Shown in pieces: positions 7,622 through 17,856 of a stretch of DNA of 64,000 bases. Below the pieces are notes generated by a model, which saw only the letters and a program-made list of their open reading frames with translations, did no database searches and was not told where the DNA came from. How positions within the stretch are numbered: position 1 is the first letter of the stretch; every line of letters begins with the position of its first letter. The position numbers and the translations under genes are program-made. The stretch lies in assembly GCF_003391135.1 (NCBI RefSeq), contig NZ_CP031455.1, positions 4,681,001 through 4,745,000 of the forward strand, given 5' to 3'. Origin of the DNA: Streptoverticillium olivoreticuli subsp. olivoreticuli. GTDB taxonomy: Bacteria > Actinomycetota > Actinomycetes > Streptomycetales > Streptomycetaceae.

Positions 7622-8863
7622 ATGACCGCCAGCAGTGCCGCACACAGCACCACCGGAAGCACCACCGGGAGCACCGGCCCCACGACCCTCCGTGACGGTG
7701 GGACCGACCACGACCAGGACCGGTTGCCACCCGCCCGCTTCGCCTTCGGCGCGCGGACGTGGCGGGAAGTCGCCCACCTCCTGCTCAACCTGCCCGTGGG
7801 GATCGCCGGGTTCGTCTATGTGTCGCTGTGGCTGTACGCGGGCGCGGCGCTGTCGATCACCGTGATCGGACTGCCGCTGCTGGCGCTCGGGCTGCTGGGG
7901 GCACGGTGGGTGGGGCGGATGGAGCGGGGCCGGTCCCGGGCGCTGCTGGGCCTGCGGATCGACGAGCCGAGCCCGCTGTCGCGACACCCCCGGAACCGGG
8001 GGTTCCTCTCCTGGACGTGGGCGGCGGTGAAGGACCCGGTGGCCTGGCGGAGCACGCTCTACTCGTTCATACGACTGCCATGGGGCGTTCTCACTTTCGG
8101 CGTCACCCTCTGCGCGCTGTTCGTCGCCTGGCCCGTGCTCGGCCACCTCGCGCGCTTGCTGACGAACGCGGACCGGGCCATGGTGCGCGGGCTGCTGTCC
8201 CCCTCCAGCGAGCTCGAACGGCGGGTCGCCGAGCTGGAGTCTGATCGCGGCATCGTCGTGGACACCGCGGCCGCCGACCTGCGCCGCATCGAGCGCGACC
8301 TGCACGACGGCGCCCAGGCCCGCCTCGTGGCGCTCGCCATGGGTCTTGGCATGGCGAAGGAGAAGGTGCTGGAGGACCCCGAGGCCGCGGCGAAGATGGT
8401 CGACGAGGCGCACGGCGAGGTGAAGCTCGCCCTCCAGGAACTGCGCGACCTCGCCCGCGGCATCCACCCGGCCGTCCTGACGGACCGTGGCCTGGACGCG
8501 GCCCTGTCGTCGGTGGCGGCCCGCTGCACCGTGCCGGTCAGCGTGTCAGTGGACCTGGCCGCCCGGCCCGCGCAGGCGATCGAGGGCATCGCGTACTTCA
8601 CGGTCTCCGAGCTGCTCCAGAACATCAGCAAGCACAGTGCCGCCCGCACCGCCGAGGTCGAGCTGTGGCGCAAGGAGGACCGGCTGCTCATCCAGGTGCG
8701 CGACGACGGCAGGGGCGGGGCGTCGACGGACTCCGGCAGCGGTCTGGCGGGGCTGGCGGAACGCCTGGGGTCGGTCGACGGACTGTTCGTCGTGGACTCG
8801 CCGGCGGGCGGGCCGACGGTGGTCACGGCGGAGCTTCCCTGGCGCGACCGCTCCCCGGTGTGA
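7622..8863 (+). CDS. Sensor histidine kinase (DesK/NarX-like), first of a tandem pair
   Basis: A 413-residue membrane kinase. After a hydrophilic N-terminus, residues about 50-190 form four hydrophobic segments of the streptomycete 'Sensor' domain type. The HisKA_3 dimerisation domain follows, with phospho-acceptor His228 in RDLHDGAQ. The HATPase_c domain has an N-box (LLQNISKHS), and G-boxes DDGRGG and GSGLAGLAERLGS. The first ATG of the frame, at 7577, lies in a Pro/Arg-rich non-conserved stretch, so ATG 7622 is used. It is followed after 125 bp by a paralogous kinase and then a LuxR-type regulator, so the signal probably passes to that regulator (inference). The stimulus is unknown; the neighbouring nuo2 operon is a possible target. 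Confidence 0.88.
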   Translation: MTASSAAHSTTGSTTGSTGPTTLRDGGTDHDQDRLPPARFAFGARTWREVAHLLLNLPVGIAGFVYVSLWLYAGAALSITVIGLPLLALGLLGARWVGRMERGRSRALLGLRIDEPSPLSRHPRNRGFLSWTWAAVKDPVAWRSTLYSFIRLPWGVLTFGVTLCALFVAWPVLGHLARLLTNADRAMVRGLLSPSSELERRVAELESDRGIVVDTAAADLRRIERDLHDGAQARLVALAMGLGMAKEKVLEDPEAAAKMVDEAHGEVKLALQELRDLARGIHPAVLTDRGLDAALSSVAARCTVPVSVSVDLAARPAQAIEGIAYFTVSELLQNISKHSAARTAEVELWRKEDRLLIQVRDDGRGGASTDSGSGLAGLAERLGSVDGLFVVDSPAGGPTVVTAELPWRDRSPV

Positions 8864-8988
8864 CCTCCGGAGCCCCGAAGGTAGGGACAACCCCACCCCG
8901 GGACACCTACTCGCTCCATGGTCCCGGCCCTCGCCCTCCGCGAGGCTGGAGTACGTCAAGCAGAGCCCTGGCAGATCGGACGACACAG

Positions 8989-10305
8989 ATGGCCATCGAC
9001 GAAGGACGGGCGGCGACCCACCGCGTGCCCGCCGTGCTGCGCGCGCCCGTGGAGGCCCGCACCTGGCGGGAGTTCCTCTATCTCCTGCTCAGCCTCCCGA
9101 TGTCGGTCCTGACCTTCAGCTACGCGATCACGATGGTGTCCCTCGGCGCCGGTCTGCTGATCACCTTCGTCGGGGTGCCGGTACTGGCCGCGGCGCTCCT
9201 CGGGTCGCGGCTGCTGGGCGCGGCCGAGCGGGCGCGGGCGCGCGGGCTGCTCCGGATGGAGATGGCCGAGCCGGAGCCGGTGCGCCCGCCGAAGGGCCGG
9301 AGCGGTCCGCTCGCCTGGACGGGGGCACTGCTCAAGAGCGGTACGTCGTGGCGGCACCTGCTCTACTGCGTGGTGCACCTGCCCTGGGCGATCACGGCCT
9401 TCGTGGTGTCGCTGACCATGTGGGCGGTGAGCTGGGCACTGTTCCTGTACCCGGCGTACATGTGGATGTACCCCACCTACTGGGGCCAGCCGGGCATGCA
9501 GGTGTACGGCGACGCCGACGGCACCGCCCTCTACCTCGACAACCCCTTCGAGATCGGGGCGACCTGCGCCGTCGGCCTGGTCCTCGTCCTGATCACCCCC
9601 TGGATCATCCGCGGTCTCGCCTTCGGCGACCGGATGCTGGTGCTCGGGCTGCTGGGCCCGTCCCGGCTGGCGGCGCGGGTGTGGGAGCTGGAGGAGGACC
9701 GCGGCGTGGTCGTCGACACCGCGGCCGCCGACCTGCGCCGCATCGAGCGCGACCTGCACGACGGCGCCCAGGCCCGCCTCGTGGCCCTGGCCATGGACCT
9801 GGGGCTCGCGAAGGAGAAGCTGGAGGAGGACCCGGAGGCCGCGGCGAAGATGGTCGACGAGGCGCACGGCGAGGTGAAGCTCGCCCTCCAGGAACTGCGC
9901 GACCTCGCCCGCGGCATCCACCCGGCGATCCTCACCGACCGCGGCCTGGGCCCGGCCCTCTCGGCGCTGGCCGCGCGCTGCACGGTCCCCGTGCAGGTGG
10001 AGGTGGACCTGACGTCCCGCCCGGCTCAGGCCATCGAGGGCATCGCCTACTTCACGGTCTCCGAGCTGCTCCAGAACATCAGCAAGCACAGTGGGGCCCG
10101 TGCGGCGCGGGTCGACGCGTGGCGCTCGGAGAACCGCGTGATGCTTCAGGTGTGGGACGACGGGCGGGGCGGGGCGTCGACGGCTTCCGGCAGCGGCTTG
10201 GCGGGCCTGGCCGAACGTCTGGGGTCGGTGGACGGACTGCTGGTGGTCGACTCGCCGGTGGGCGGGCCGACGACGGTGACGGCGGAACTCCCCTGGCGGG
10301 GCTGA
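8989..10305 (+). CDS. Sensor histidine kinase, second of a tandem pair
   Basis: A 438-residue kinase with the same plan as its upstream neighbour: four or five hydrophobic segments up to about residue 215, HisKA_3 with acceptor His257 in RDLHDGAQ, and HATPase_c with LLQNISKHS and DDGRGG. Unlike the first kinase, its sensor region has an insertion rich in Tyr, Trp and Met between segments (about residues 150-190), which may be an exposed loop. The DNA for the dimerisation domain is nearly identical to that of the first kinase while the sensor regions have diverged. The start at ATG 8989 precedes the conserved RTWRE motif present in both kinases. Confidence 0.88.
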   Translation: MAIDEGRAATHRVPAVLRAPVEARTWREFLYLLLSLPMSVLTFSYAITMVSLGAGLLITFVGVPVLAAALLGSRLLGAAERARARGLLRMEMAEPEPVRPPKGRSGPLAWTGALLKSGTSWRHLLYCVVHLPWAITAFVVSLTMWAVSWALFLYPAYMWMYPTYWGQPGMQVYGDADGTALYLDNPFEIGATCAVGLVLVLITPWIIRGLAFGDRMLVLGLLGPSRLAARVWELEEDRGVVVDTAAADLRRIERDLHDGAQARLVALAMDLGLAKEKLEEDPEAAAKMVDEAHGEVKLALQELRDLARGIHPAILTDRGLGPALSALAARCTVPVQVEVDLTSRPAQAIEGIAYFTVSELLQNISKHSGARAARVDAWRSENRVMLQVWDDGRGGASTASGSGLAGLAERLGSVDGLLVVDSPVGGPTTVTAELPWRG

Positions 10306-10311
10306 CTTTTT

Positions 10312-10483
10312 GTTCCCCAGCGCCCTGCGGGCGCGTCCTCAATCGCCGGACGGGCTGGAAAATCCAGCCCGTCCGGCGATTGAGGACAGCGCGCGAAGCG
10401 TGCTTCGGGGTCCGGGGCGGAGCCCCGGTTTCGGGAAGGGGCGGGGTAGGGGAAGAGCCCGCCGCAGGCGCAACGGACCCGCG
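10312..10483. repeat. Modular GC-rich intergenic repeat, copy 1
   Basis: This gap of about 240 bp after the second kinase consists mainly of repeat modules. They are a CTGCGGGCGCGTCCTC lead-in, a perfect palindrome (10335-10387), a GGGGTCCGGGGCGGAGCCCC hairpin, a GGGAAGGGGCGGGG box and a GCCCGCCGCAGGCG hairpin. The same modules recur at 19286, 22798, 48825 and 57995, and partly at 14546. Confidence 0.85.
10335..10387. terminator. Perfect 25-bp inverted repeat, likely bidirectional terminator
   Basis: Arms 10335-10359 and 10363-10387 are perfectly complementary around an AAA loop. It lies 30 bp after the stop of the second kinase and before the response regulator. There is no U-tract, as is common for streptomycete terminators. 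The same 53 bases recur in reverse orientation at 58077-58129. Confidence 0.6.
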
Positions 10484-10548
10484 CCCCCAGCCGAAATGCT
10501 GCGATGCTGGACGCAAACGCAGCGACAAAACATGGGGGCAAGGGAATC

Positions 10549-11220
10549 GTGGAGGACAGGGTGCGGGTCGTCATCGCCGAGGATTCGGTGCTGCTTCGGG
10601 AAGGGCTGACCCGCCTGCTCACCGACCGCGGGCACGACGTCGTCGCCGGTGTCGGCGACGCCGAGGCGCTCCTGAAGGTCATCAAGGAGCTCGCCGACGA
10701 GAACGCCCTGCCGGACGTGGTGGTCGCGGACGTACGGATGCCGCCGACCCACACCGACGAGGGCGTGCGGGCCGCGGTGCAGCTCCGCAAGGCGCACCCG
10801 GGGCTGGGCGTGCTCGTGCTCTCGCAGTACGTGGAGGAGCAGTACGCGACGGAGCTGCTGGCGGGGAGCAGCCGGGGCGTGGGCTATCTGCTGAAGGACC
10901 GGGTCGCCGAGGTGCGGGAGTTCGTCGACGCCGTGGTCCGCGTCGCCCGTGGCGGTACCGCTCTGGACCCCGAGGTCGTCGCGCAGTTGCTCGGTCGCAG
11001 CCGCAAGCAGGACGTGCTGGCCGGGCTCACCCCGCGGGAGCGGGAGGTCCTGGGCCTGATGGCCGAGGGAAGGACAAATTCCGCTGTGGCACGGCAGTTG
11101 GTGGTCAGCGACGGTGCGGTCGAGAAGCACGTCAGCAACATCTTCCTGAAGCTGGGGCTGTCGCCGAGTGACGGGGATCACCGCAGGGTGCTGGCCGTGC
11201 TGACCTATCTCCGGTCCTGA
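10549..11220 (+). CDS. Response regulator, NarL/LuxR family
   Basis: A 223-residue two-domain regulator. The receiver domain has the acidic pair Glu11-Asp12, phospho-acceptor Asp61 in VVADVRMPP, and the YLLKDRV lysine. The C-terminal LuxR-type HTH starts at LTPREREVLGLMAEG and contains VVSDGAVEKHVSNIFLKLGL. The GTG at 10549 is chosen because AAGGGA lies just upstream; an ATG at 10504 would add 15 non-conserved residues. It follows the two kinase genes across a repeat-filled gap, so it is their likely partner although the gap may separate transcription units. Confidence 0.9.
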   Translation: MEDRVRVVIAEDSVLLREGLTRLLTDRGHDVVAGVGDAEALLKVIKELADENALPDVVVADVRMPPTHTDEGVRAAVQLRKAHPGLGVLVLSQYVEEQYATELLAGSSRGVGYLLKDRVAEVREFVDAVVRVARGGTALDPEVVAQLLGRSRKQDVLAGLTPREREVLGLMAEGRTNSAVARQLVVSDGAVEKHVSNIFLKLGLSPSDGDHRRVLAVLTYLRS

Positions 11221-11492
11221 GGGGCCCGCTACGGTCCGGTCGGGGAGAGCCGCCCTGGTGAGACGGTCGCCGGGGCGGGGGTCCTAGGACAAAAGACCCA
11301 GCGGAGCCTCCCCCTCCGCAAGAGGCATCGGGGTGGCGCAAAAACCACTTACCGGTGCAAAGCGACTACGGTACGGCGCGGGCATCTTGTGATCCATCCC
11401 AGGTAGGCGACCCTTACCCCCGTACGATGGCGGTGGGAACGCCGGCCGTCACCACCGCGTGCGAGCCGCCGCCACGAGGGAGGTCCGAAGCA
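11221..11492. other. 272-bp gap upstream of korA
   Basis: This should contain the korA promoter. A short AT-richer stretch lies around 11340-11375. The possible -10 boxes (for example near 11423) lack a convincing -35 partner. No Rex-type palindrome was found. An open frame runs through part of the gap into korA but looks non-coding. Confidence 0.4.
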
Positions 11493-13482
11493 GTGACCAG
11501 CCAGGTCAGCAGCCCGGCCGAACAGGCCGAACCAGGCGAGCAGCCGAGCGGGGCCGCCCCGCCGTCGGCAGAGCAGCCGGCAGAGCAGGAGCCTTCACAC
11601 CTCAGCCCCCAGCGTGCTCCCGGCGTGGGGCCCGGCGCGAAGTCGGTGCGGAAGCTGGAGCGGGTGATCATCCGGTTCGCGGGGGACTCGGGTGACGGTA
11701 TGCAGCTCACGGGTGACCGGTTCACGTCGGAGACGGCGTCGTTCGGGAACGACCTTTCCACGCTGCCGAACTTCCCCGCGGAGATCAGGGCGCCCGCCGG
11801 GACACTGCCGGGCGTCTCCTCGTTCCAGCTGCACTTCGCCGACCACGACATCCTCACCCCCGGTGACGCGCCGGACGTGCTGGTCGCGATGAACCCGGCC
11901 GCGCTGAAGGCGAACATCGCCGATGTGCCGCGCGGCGCGGAGATCATCGTGAACACCGACGAGTTCACCAAGCGCCCGATGGCGAAGGTCGGTTACGCGA
12001 CGTCGCCCTTGGAGGACGGGTCGCTGGACGCCTACCGCGTCCACCCCGTGCCGCTGACGACGCTGACGATCGAGGCGCTGAAGGACTTCGGGCTGTCGCG
12101 GAAGGAGGCGGAGCGGAGCAAGAACATGTTCGCGCTCGGCCTGCTGTCGTGGATGTACCACCGGCCCACCGAGGGTACGGAGAAGTTCCTCCGGGGGAAG
12201 TTCGCGAAGAAGCCGGACATTGCGGAAGCGAACGTCGCCGCGTTCCGGGCGGGCTGGAACTTCGGCGAGACCACCGAGGACTTCGCGGTCTCCTACGAAG
12301 TCGCCCCCGCCACGGCCGCTTTCCCCGCCGGTACGTACCGCAACATCTCGGGGAACCTGGCCCTGTCGTACGGGCTGGTGGCCGCGGGCCGGCAGGCGGA
12401 CCTGCCGCTCTACCTGGGCTCGTACCCCATCACCCCGGCCTCCGACATCCTTCACGAGCTGTCGAAGCACAAGAATTTCGGTGTGCGCACGTTCCAGGCG
12501 GAGGACGAGATCGCCGGCATCGGCGCCGCACTCGGCGCGGCCTTCGGCGGCGCGCTCGCGGTGACGACGACCTCCGGCCCGGGTGTGGCGCTGAAGTCCG
12601 AGACCATCGGGCTCGCCGTGAGCCTCGAACTCCCGTTGCTGATCGTGGACATCCAGCGCGGCGGCCCCTCGACCGGTCTGCCGACCAAGACGGAGCAGGC
12701 CGACCTGCTCCAGGCGATGTACGGGCGCAACGGCGAGGCCCCGGTGCCGGTGGTCGCGCCGCGGACCCCGGCGGACTGTTTCGACGCCGCCCTGGACGCC
12801 GCCCGGATCGCGCTCACCTACCGGACGCCGGTGTTCCTGCTGTCGGACGGCTATCTGGCCAACGGCTCGGAGCCGTGGCGGGTGCCGGAGGCGCATGAAC
12901 TGCCCGATCTGCGGGTGCAGTTCGCCACGGGCCCGAATCACACCCTGGCGGACGGGACCGAGGTCTTCTGGCCGTACAAACGCGACGCGCAGTCGTTGGC
13001 GCGCCCGTGGGCGGTGCCGGGCACGCCGGGGCTGGAGCACCGGATCGGCGGCATCGAGAAGCAGGACGGCACCGGGAACATCTCCTACGACCCGGCCAAC
13101 CACGACTTCATGGTCCGCACCCGCCAGGCCAAGATCGACAACATCACCGTCCCCGACCTCGAGGTCGACGACCCCCACGGCGCCGGGACCCTGGTGCTGG
13201 GCTGGGGTTCGACGTACGGGCCCATCACCGCGGCCGTCCGGCGGCTGCGGGCCGAGGGCGTGGCGATCGCGCAGGCCCACCTGCGCCACCTCAACCCCTT
13301 CCCGAAGAACCTGGGCGAGGTCCTGGCCGGCTACGAGAAGGTGGTCGTGCCCGAGATGAACCTCGGCCAGCTCGCCACCCTCATCCGCGCGAAGTACCTG
13401 GTCGACGCCCGCTCCTACAACCAGGTCAACGGCATGCCGTTCAAGGCCGAGCAGCTCGCAGGAGCCCTCAAGGAGGCCATCG

Positions 13483-13490
<8 letters not shown>
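11493..13490 (+). CDS. korA: 2-oxoacid:ferredoxin oxidoreductase, fused gamma-alpha subunit
   Basis: A 665-residue subunit that pairs with KorB to oxidise 2-oxoglutarate (or another 2-oxoacid) to the acyl-CoA, reducing ferredoxin. The gamma domain (about residues 50-240) begins RVIIRFAGDSGDGMQLTG. The alpha, pyrimidine-binding domain follows with GSYPITPASDILHEL and QAEDEIAGIGAALGAAFGGA, plus the TTSGPGVALKSETIGLA segment. The GTG at 11493 is preferred: GGGAGG lies nine bases upstream, whereas the frame's ATG at 11355 adds non-conserved sequence. The first 45 residues are a Pro/Glu/Ala-rich leader. korB overlaps by eight bases. Substrate is inferred from the actinobacterial KorAB family. Confidence 0.93.
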
Positions 13491-14532
<1,042 letters not shown>

Positions 14533-14545
14533 CGCACGTCACCTG

Positions 14546-14580
14546 ACGCCGGGCGGGCCGACTTTCGGCTCGCCCGGCGT
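14546..14580. terminator. 16-bp hairpin after korB
   Basis: Arms 14546-14561 and 14565-14580 pair with one G·U over a three-base loop, 13 bp after the korB stop. The following 35 bases contain the GGGGCGGAGCCCC module of the intergenic repeat family (partial copy 2). It probably terminates korAB. Confidence 0.7.
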
Positions 14581-14621
14581 TTGAGGGTCCGGGCCCGGGG
14601 CGGAGCCCCGAAGATACGGCT

Positions 14622-16595
14622 ATGGCCGACCACCCCGAAGTCGTACCCGAGGTCCCCGACCGGCTCGCCTACCGGGTCAAGTGCCGCCTGCTCGGGCGAC
14701 CGCTGGTCACCCAGGAGCTCGCCCACGAGACGCTGTCCAACCCCCTGGCCCTGGGCGTGCTCGCCTCCGACTGCATCTCCTCCACCGCGTACGGCAGCGA
14801 GGAGATGCTGCGCATCCTGGTGCCCGTCGTGGGGGTCGCCGCGTTCACCCTGCTGATGCCGGTGACCGGCGCGATCCTGCTCGTCCTGCTGCTCCTCACG
14901 CTCTCCTACCGCGACGTCGTGTCCGTCTACACCCGCGCCGGCGGCTCGTACGTCGTCGCCCGGGAGAACTTCGGGCCGCGCGTCGCCCAGATCGCCGCCG
15001 TCGCGCTCCTCGTCGACTACATCGTCACCGTCGCCGTGCAGACGGCCGCCGGCACCGACGCGCTGATCTCCCTCGCCCACCTCACAGGCGACGGCTACAC
15101 CGGCATCGACCACCTCAAGGTGCCCATCACCGTGGGCGTGGTGGTGCTGCTGATGTACGGGAATCTGCGGGGGCTCCGCGAGGCGGGACGGGCGTTCGCG
15201 GCCCCCGCGTACCTCTTCATGCTCGCCGTCGCGCTGATACTGCTCATCGGCCTCATCCGCGCCATGACCGGCGGGCTCCCCCACGCCGACCTGCACGCCT
15301 CCGGGGTGCTCCCGCTCGGCACGGCCGGACACGGCTGGCTCTACGGCGCGTCGCTGTTCATGGTGCTGCGCGCGTTCGCGAACGGCGGCTCCTCGCTGAC
15401 CGGCCTGGAGGCGATCTCCAACAGCGTCTCGGCCTTCCGCAGGCCGCAGGGCCGCAACGCCCGGCGCACCCTCACCGTGATGAGCTGCGTCCTCGGCGTC
15501 ATGGTGCTCGGCGTCTCCACCCTCGCCCACTTCACCCACGCGGTCCCCTACCAGGACGGCAATCCGACCGTCATCGCGCAGGAGGCGCACCTCGTCTTCG
15601 GCGACAGCTGGCTCGGCACGGCCGGGCTGGTCTACGTCCAGCTCGCGACCGCGCTCATCCTCTACACGGGCGCCAACACGCCCTTCACCGGCTTCCCCTT
15701 CCTGGCCAGCTTCGTCGCCGAAGACCGCTTCCTGCCGCGCCAGTTGACGCGCCGCGGGCACCGGCTGGCCTTCTCGGGCGGGATCATCTCCCTCACCGTC
15801 GTCTCGCTCGCGCTGCTGATCGTGACGCGCGGCAGCGTCGACAAGCTCGTCGCGCTCTACGCCATCGGCGTCTTCACCGGCTTCACCATGGCGGCCGCCG
15901 GGATGACCGCCCACTACTGGCGGCGGCCCGAGGAGTCCCACCGGCACTGGAAGGTGGGGGTGAACCTCGTCGCGGCGGTGGTCTCGGCGCTGGTCGTGAT
16001 CATCTTCGCGATCACCAAGTTCACGGAGGGCGCGTGGCTGGTCGTGGTGATCTTCCCGCTGGGCGTGTGGGCGCTGATCCGCATCAACCGGCAGTACCGC
16101 GAGGAGGAAGAGGCCCTGAGCAACGTCCCCGCCCTCGCCACGGACCGGCCGCACTGGCGGCGACACCTGGTGTACATCCTCGTCGACTACCTCGACCTGG
16201 CCACGGTCAAGGCGCTGCGGTACGCGCACGAGCTGCGGCCGGACGAGGTGCGGGCCCTGCACTTCGTCATCGACGCGGAGCGGGCGCGGCGGCTGGCCGC
16301 GAAGTGGGACGCGACGCCGGGCACGACGGTGCCGCTGGAACTGGTCGACTGCCCGGACCGCCGGCTGCGGCACGCGGTCGCCGGCCTCGCCGCGCGCACC
16401 ACGGCCGACGGCGAGACGGCCCTGACGCTCCTGATCCCCCGCCGCACCTACTCCCCGCCGCTCGGCCTCCTGCTCCACCCCGACAGCGGCAACGAAATGG
16501 CCAAGGCGCTGGAGCAGTTGCCGAACGTGGCGGTGACGGTGCTGCCGTTCGACGTGACCCAGGAGGTGGAGCGCCTGCGCTCGGTGGGCGACTAG
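14622..16595 (+). CDS. APC-superfamily permease, KimA-like potassium importer candidate
   Basis: A 657-residue protein with about 12 transmembrane segments (roughly residues 45-490) and a hydrophilic C-terminal domain of about 160 residues. The order and wording of its motifs follow KimA (formerly YdaO), a proton-coupled K+ importer: LASDCISSTAYGSEE at the first helix, LLVDYIVTVAVQTAAGTDA, SSLTGLEAISNSV, LYAIGVFTGFTMAAAGM and ITKFTEGAWLVVVIFPLGV. Annotation pipelines often call such proteins amino acid permeases, so the substrate is inferred from these motifs. ATG 14622 follows the terminator of korAB, so the gene is probably its own unit. Confidence 0.75.
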   Translation: MADHPEVVPEVPDRLAYRVKCRLLGRPLVTQELAHETLSNPLALGVLASDCISSTAYGSEEMLRILVPVVGVAAFTLLMPVTGAILLVLLLLTLSYRDVVSVYTRAGGSYVVARENFGPRVAQIAAVALLVDYIVTVAVQTAAGTDALISLAHLTGDGYTGIDHLKVPITVGVVVLLMYGNLRGLREAGRAFAAPAYLFMLAVALILLIGLIRAMTGGLPHADLHASGVLPLGTAGHGWLYGASLFMVLRAFANGGSSLTGLEAISNSVSAFRRPQGRNARRTLTVMSCVLGVMVLGVSTLAHFTHAVPYQDGNPTVIAQEAHLVFGDSWLGTAGLVYVQLATALILYTGANTPFTGFPFLASFVAEDRFLPRQLTRRGHRLAFSGGIISLTVVSLALLIVTRGSVDKLVALYAIGVFTGFTMAAAGMTAHYWRRPEESHRHWKVGVNLVAAVVSALVVIIFAITKFTEGAWLVVVIFPLGVWALIRINRQYREEEEALSNVPALATDRPHWRRHLVYILVDYLDLATVKALRYAHELRPDEVRALHFVIDAERARRLAAKWDATPGTTVPLELVDCPDRRLRHAVAGLAARTTADGETALTLLIPRRTYSPPLGLLLHPDSGNEMAKALEQLPNVAVTVLPFDVTQEVERLRSVGD

Positions 16596-16731
16596 GGATC
16601 GCCGGGTGCGGGCCCGTGCCGGTGCCCCGCGGGCGCGTCATGACCGTTATCTGATACACCCATGACACCGGCGCACCCGCAGCGCTACCTTCGCAACGTC
16701 GCCGCCACCCCCGCACCCCAGGAGCCGCCCC

Positions 16732-17745
16732 ATGCAACCGCCCAGGAACGAGACCCGCACAGGACTGCTGTGCAGCGTCGCCGCCTACTCGATCTGGGGC
16801 CTCTTCCCCCTCTACTGGCCACTGCTGGAGCCGTCCGGAGCCGTCGAGATCCTGGCGCACCGCATGGTGTGGTCGCTGGCCACCGTGCTCGTCGTGCTCG
16901 CCGCGACCCGGCGCTGGGACTGGATACGCCCGCTGCTCCGGCAGCCCAGGCGGCTGATGATGATCGCGCTCGGCGCGGCCCTGATCTCCGTGAACTGGGG
17001 CGTCTACATCTGGGGCGTGAACTCCGGGCACGTCGTCGAGACGTCTATGGGCTACTTCATCAACCCCCTCGTGAGCATCGCCTTCGGCGTCCTCGTCCTG
17101 CGCGAGCGGCTGCGGGCCCTGCAGTGGGTGGCGGTCGGGGTCGGCGCGGCGGCGGTCGTGGTGATGGCCGTCGCGTACGGGAAGCCGCCGTGGATCGCGC
17201 TGACGCTGGCGATCTCGTTCAGCACCTACGGCCTGGTGAAGAAGAAGGTCGGGCTGGGCGGCGTGGAGTCGATGGCGGCCGAGACGGCGGTGCAGTTCCT
17301 GCCCGCCCTCGGCTTCCTGCTGTTCCTGGGTTCGAGCGGCCACAGCACGTACGCGAGCGAGGGCACCGGCCACGCCCTGCTCCTGATGGGCACCGGCGCG
17401 ATCACCGCCCTGCCGCTCGTCTGCTTCGGCATCGCGGCCGTGCGGCTGCCGCTGTCGGTGATGGGGATGGTGCAGTACCTCGCCCCCGTCTTCCAGTTCG
17501 CCCTGGGGCTGCTGGTCTTCCACGAGACGATGCCCGCGGAGCGATGGGCGGGCTTCGCCCTGATCTGGCTGGCGCTGGCGCTGCTCACCTGGGACGCGTT
17601 GCGTACGGCCCGTACCGCGCGGGCCGAGCTGCGGGCCGCCCGGCAGAAGGCGGAGCGGACGGAGCGGGACGCCGCTGTTCACACAGAAATCACAGAGGGC
17701 ACAGGCGTCACAGAAACCCCTGAAGCCACAGCTCAAGGGCGGTAG
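16732..17745 (+). CDS. rarD: EamA-family transporter RarD
   Basis: A 337-residue inner-membrane protein with ten predicted helices in two EamA repeats. RarD-specific features are the N-terminal AAYSIWGLFPLYWPLL motif, EILAHRMVWSL and NWGVYIWGVNSGHVVETSMGYFINPL. The last 50 residues are a charged Ala/Arg/Glu-rich cytoplasmic tail. Family members are linked to drug or metabolite efflux, but the substrate is not known. It stands alone in a 136-bp upstream gap with no obvious operon partner. Confidence 0.88.
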   Translation: MQPPRNETRTGLLCSVAAYSIWGLFPLYWPLLEPSGAVEILAHRMVWSLATVLVVLAATRRWDWIRPLLRQPRRLMMIALGAALISVNWGVYIWGVNSGHVVETSMGYFINPLVSIAFGVLVLRERLRALQWVAVGVGAAAVVVMAVAYGKPPWIALTLAISFSTYGLVKKKVGLGGVESMAAETAVQFLPALGFLLFLGSSGHSTYASEGTGHALLLMGTGAITALPLVCFGIAAVRLPLSVMGMVQYLAPVFQFALGLLVFHETMPAERWAGFALIWLALALLTWDALRTARTARAELRAARQKAERTERDAAVHTEITEGTGVTETPEATAQGR

Positions 17746-17794
17746 TTCGGCGCCCGATATCCGGAAACCGGTGTTCGGCGTCCGAAATCCGCCC

Positions 17795-17823
17795 TTGACG
17801 CACCTCACAGGGGCCCCCAACAT
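17795..17823 (+). promoter_or_regulatory. Candidate housekeeping promoter of the aminopeptidase gene
   Basis: TTGACG (17795-17800) is separated by 17 bp from CAACAT (17818-17823), a fair match to the HrdB consensus. It lies 34 bp upstream of the chosen ATG. Two related GCGCCCGATATCCGG / GGCGTCCGAAATCCG segments just upstream could be a direct-repeat binding site. Confidence 0.35.
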
Positions 17824-17856
17824 CATGGCCACGTCAAAATGAGTTGGGAGCCCCCC

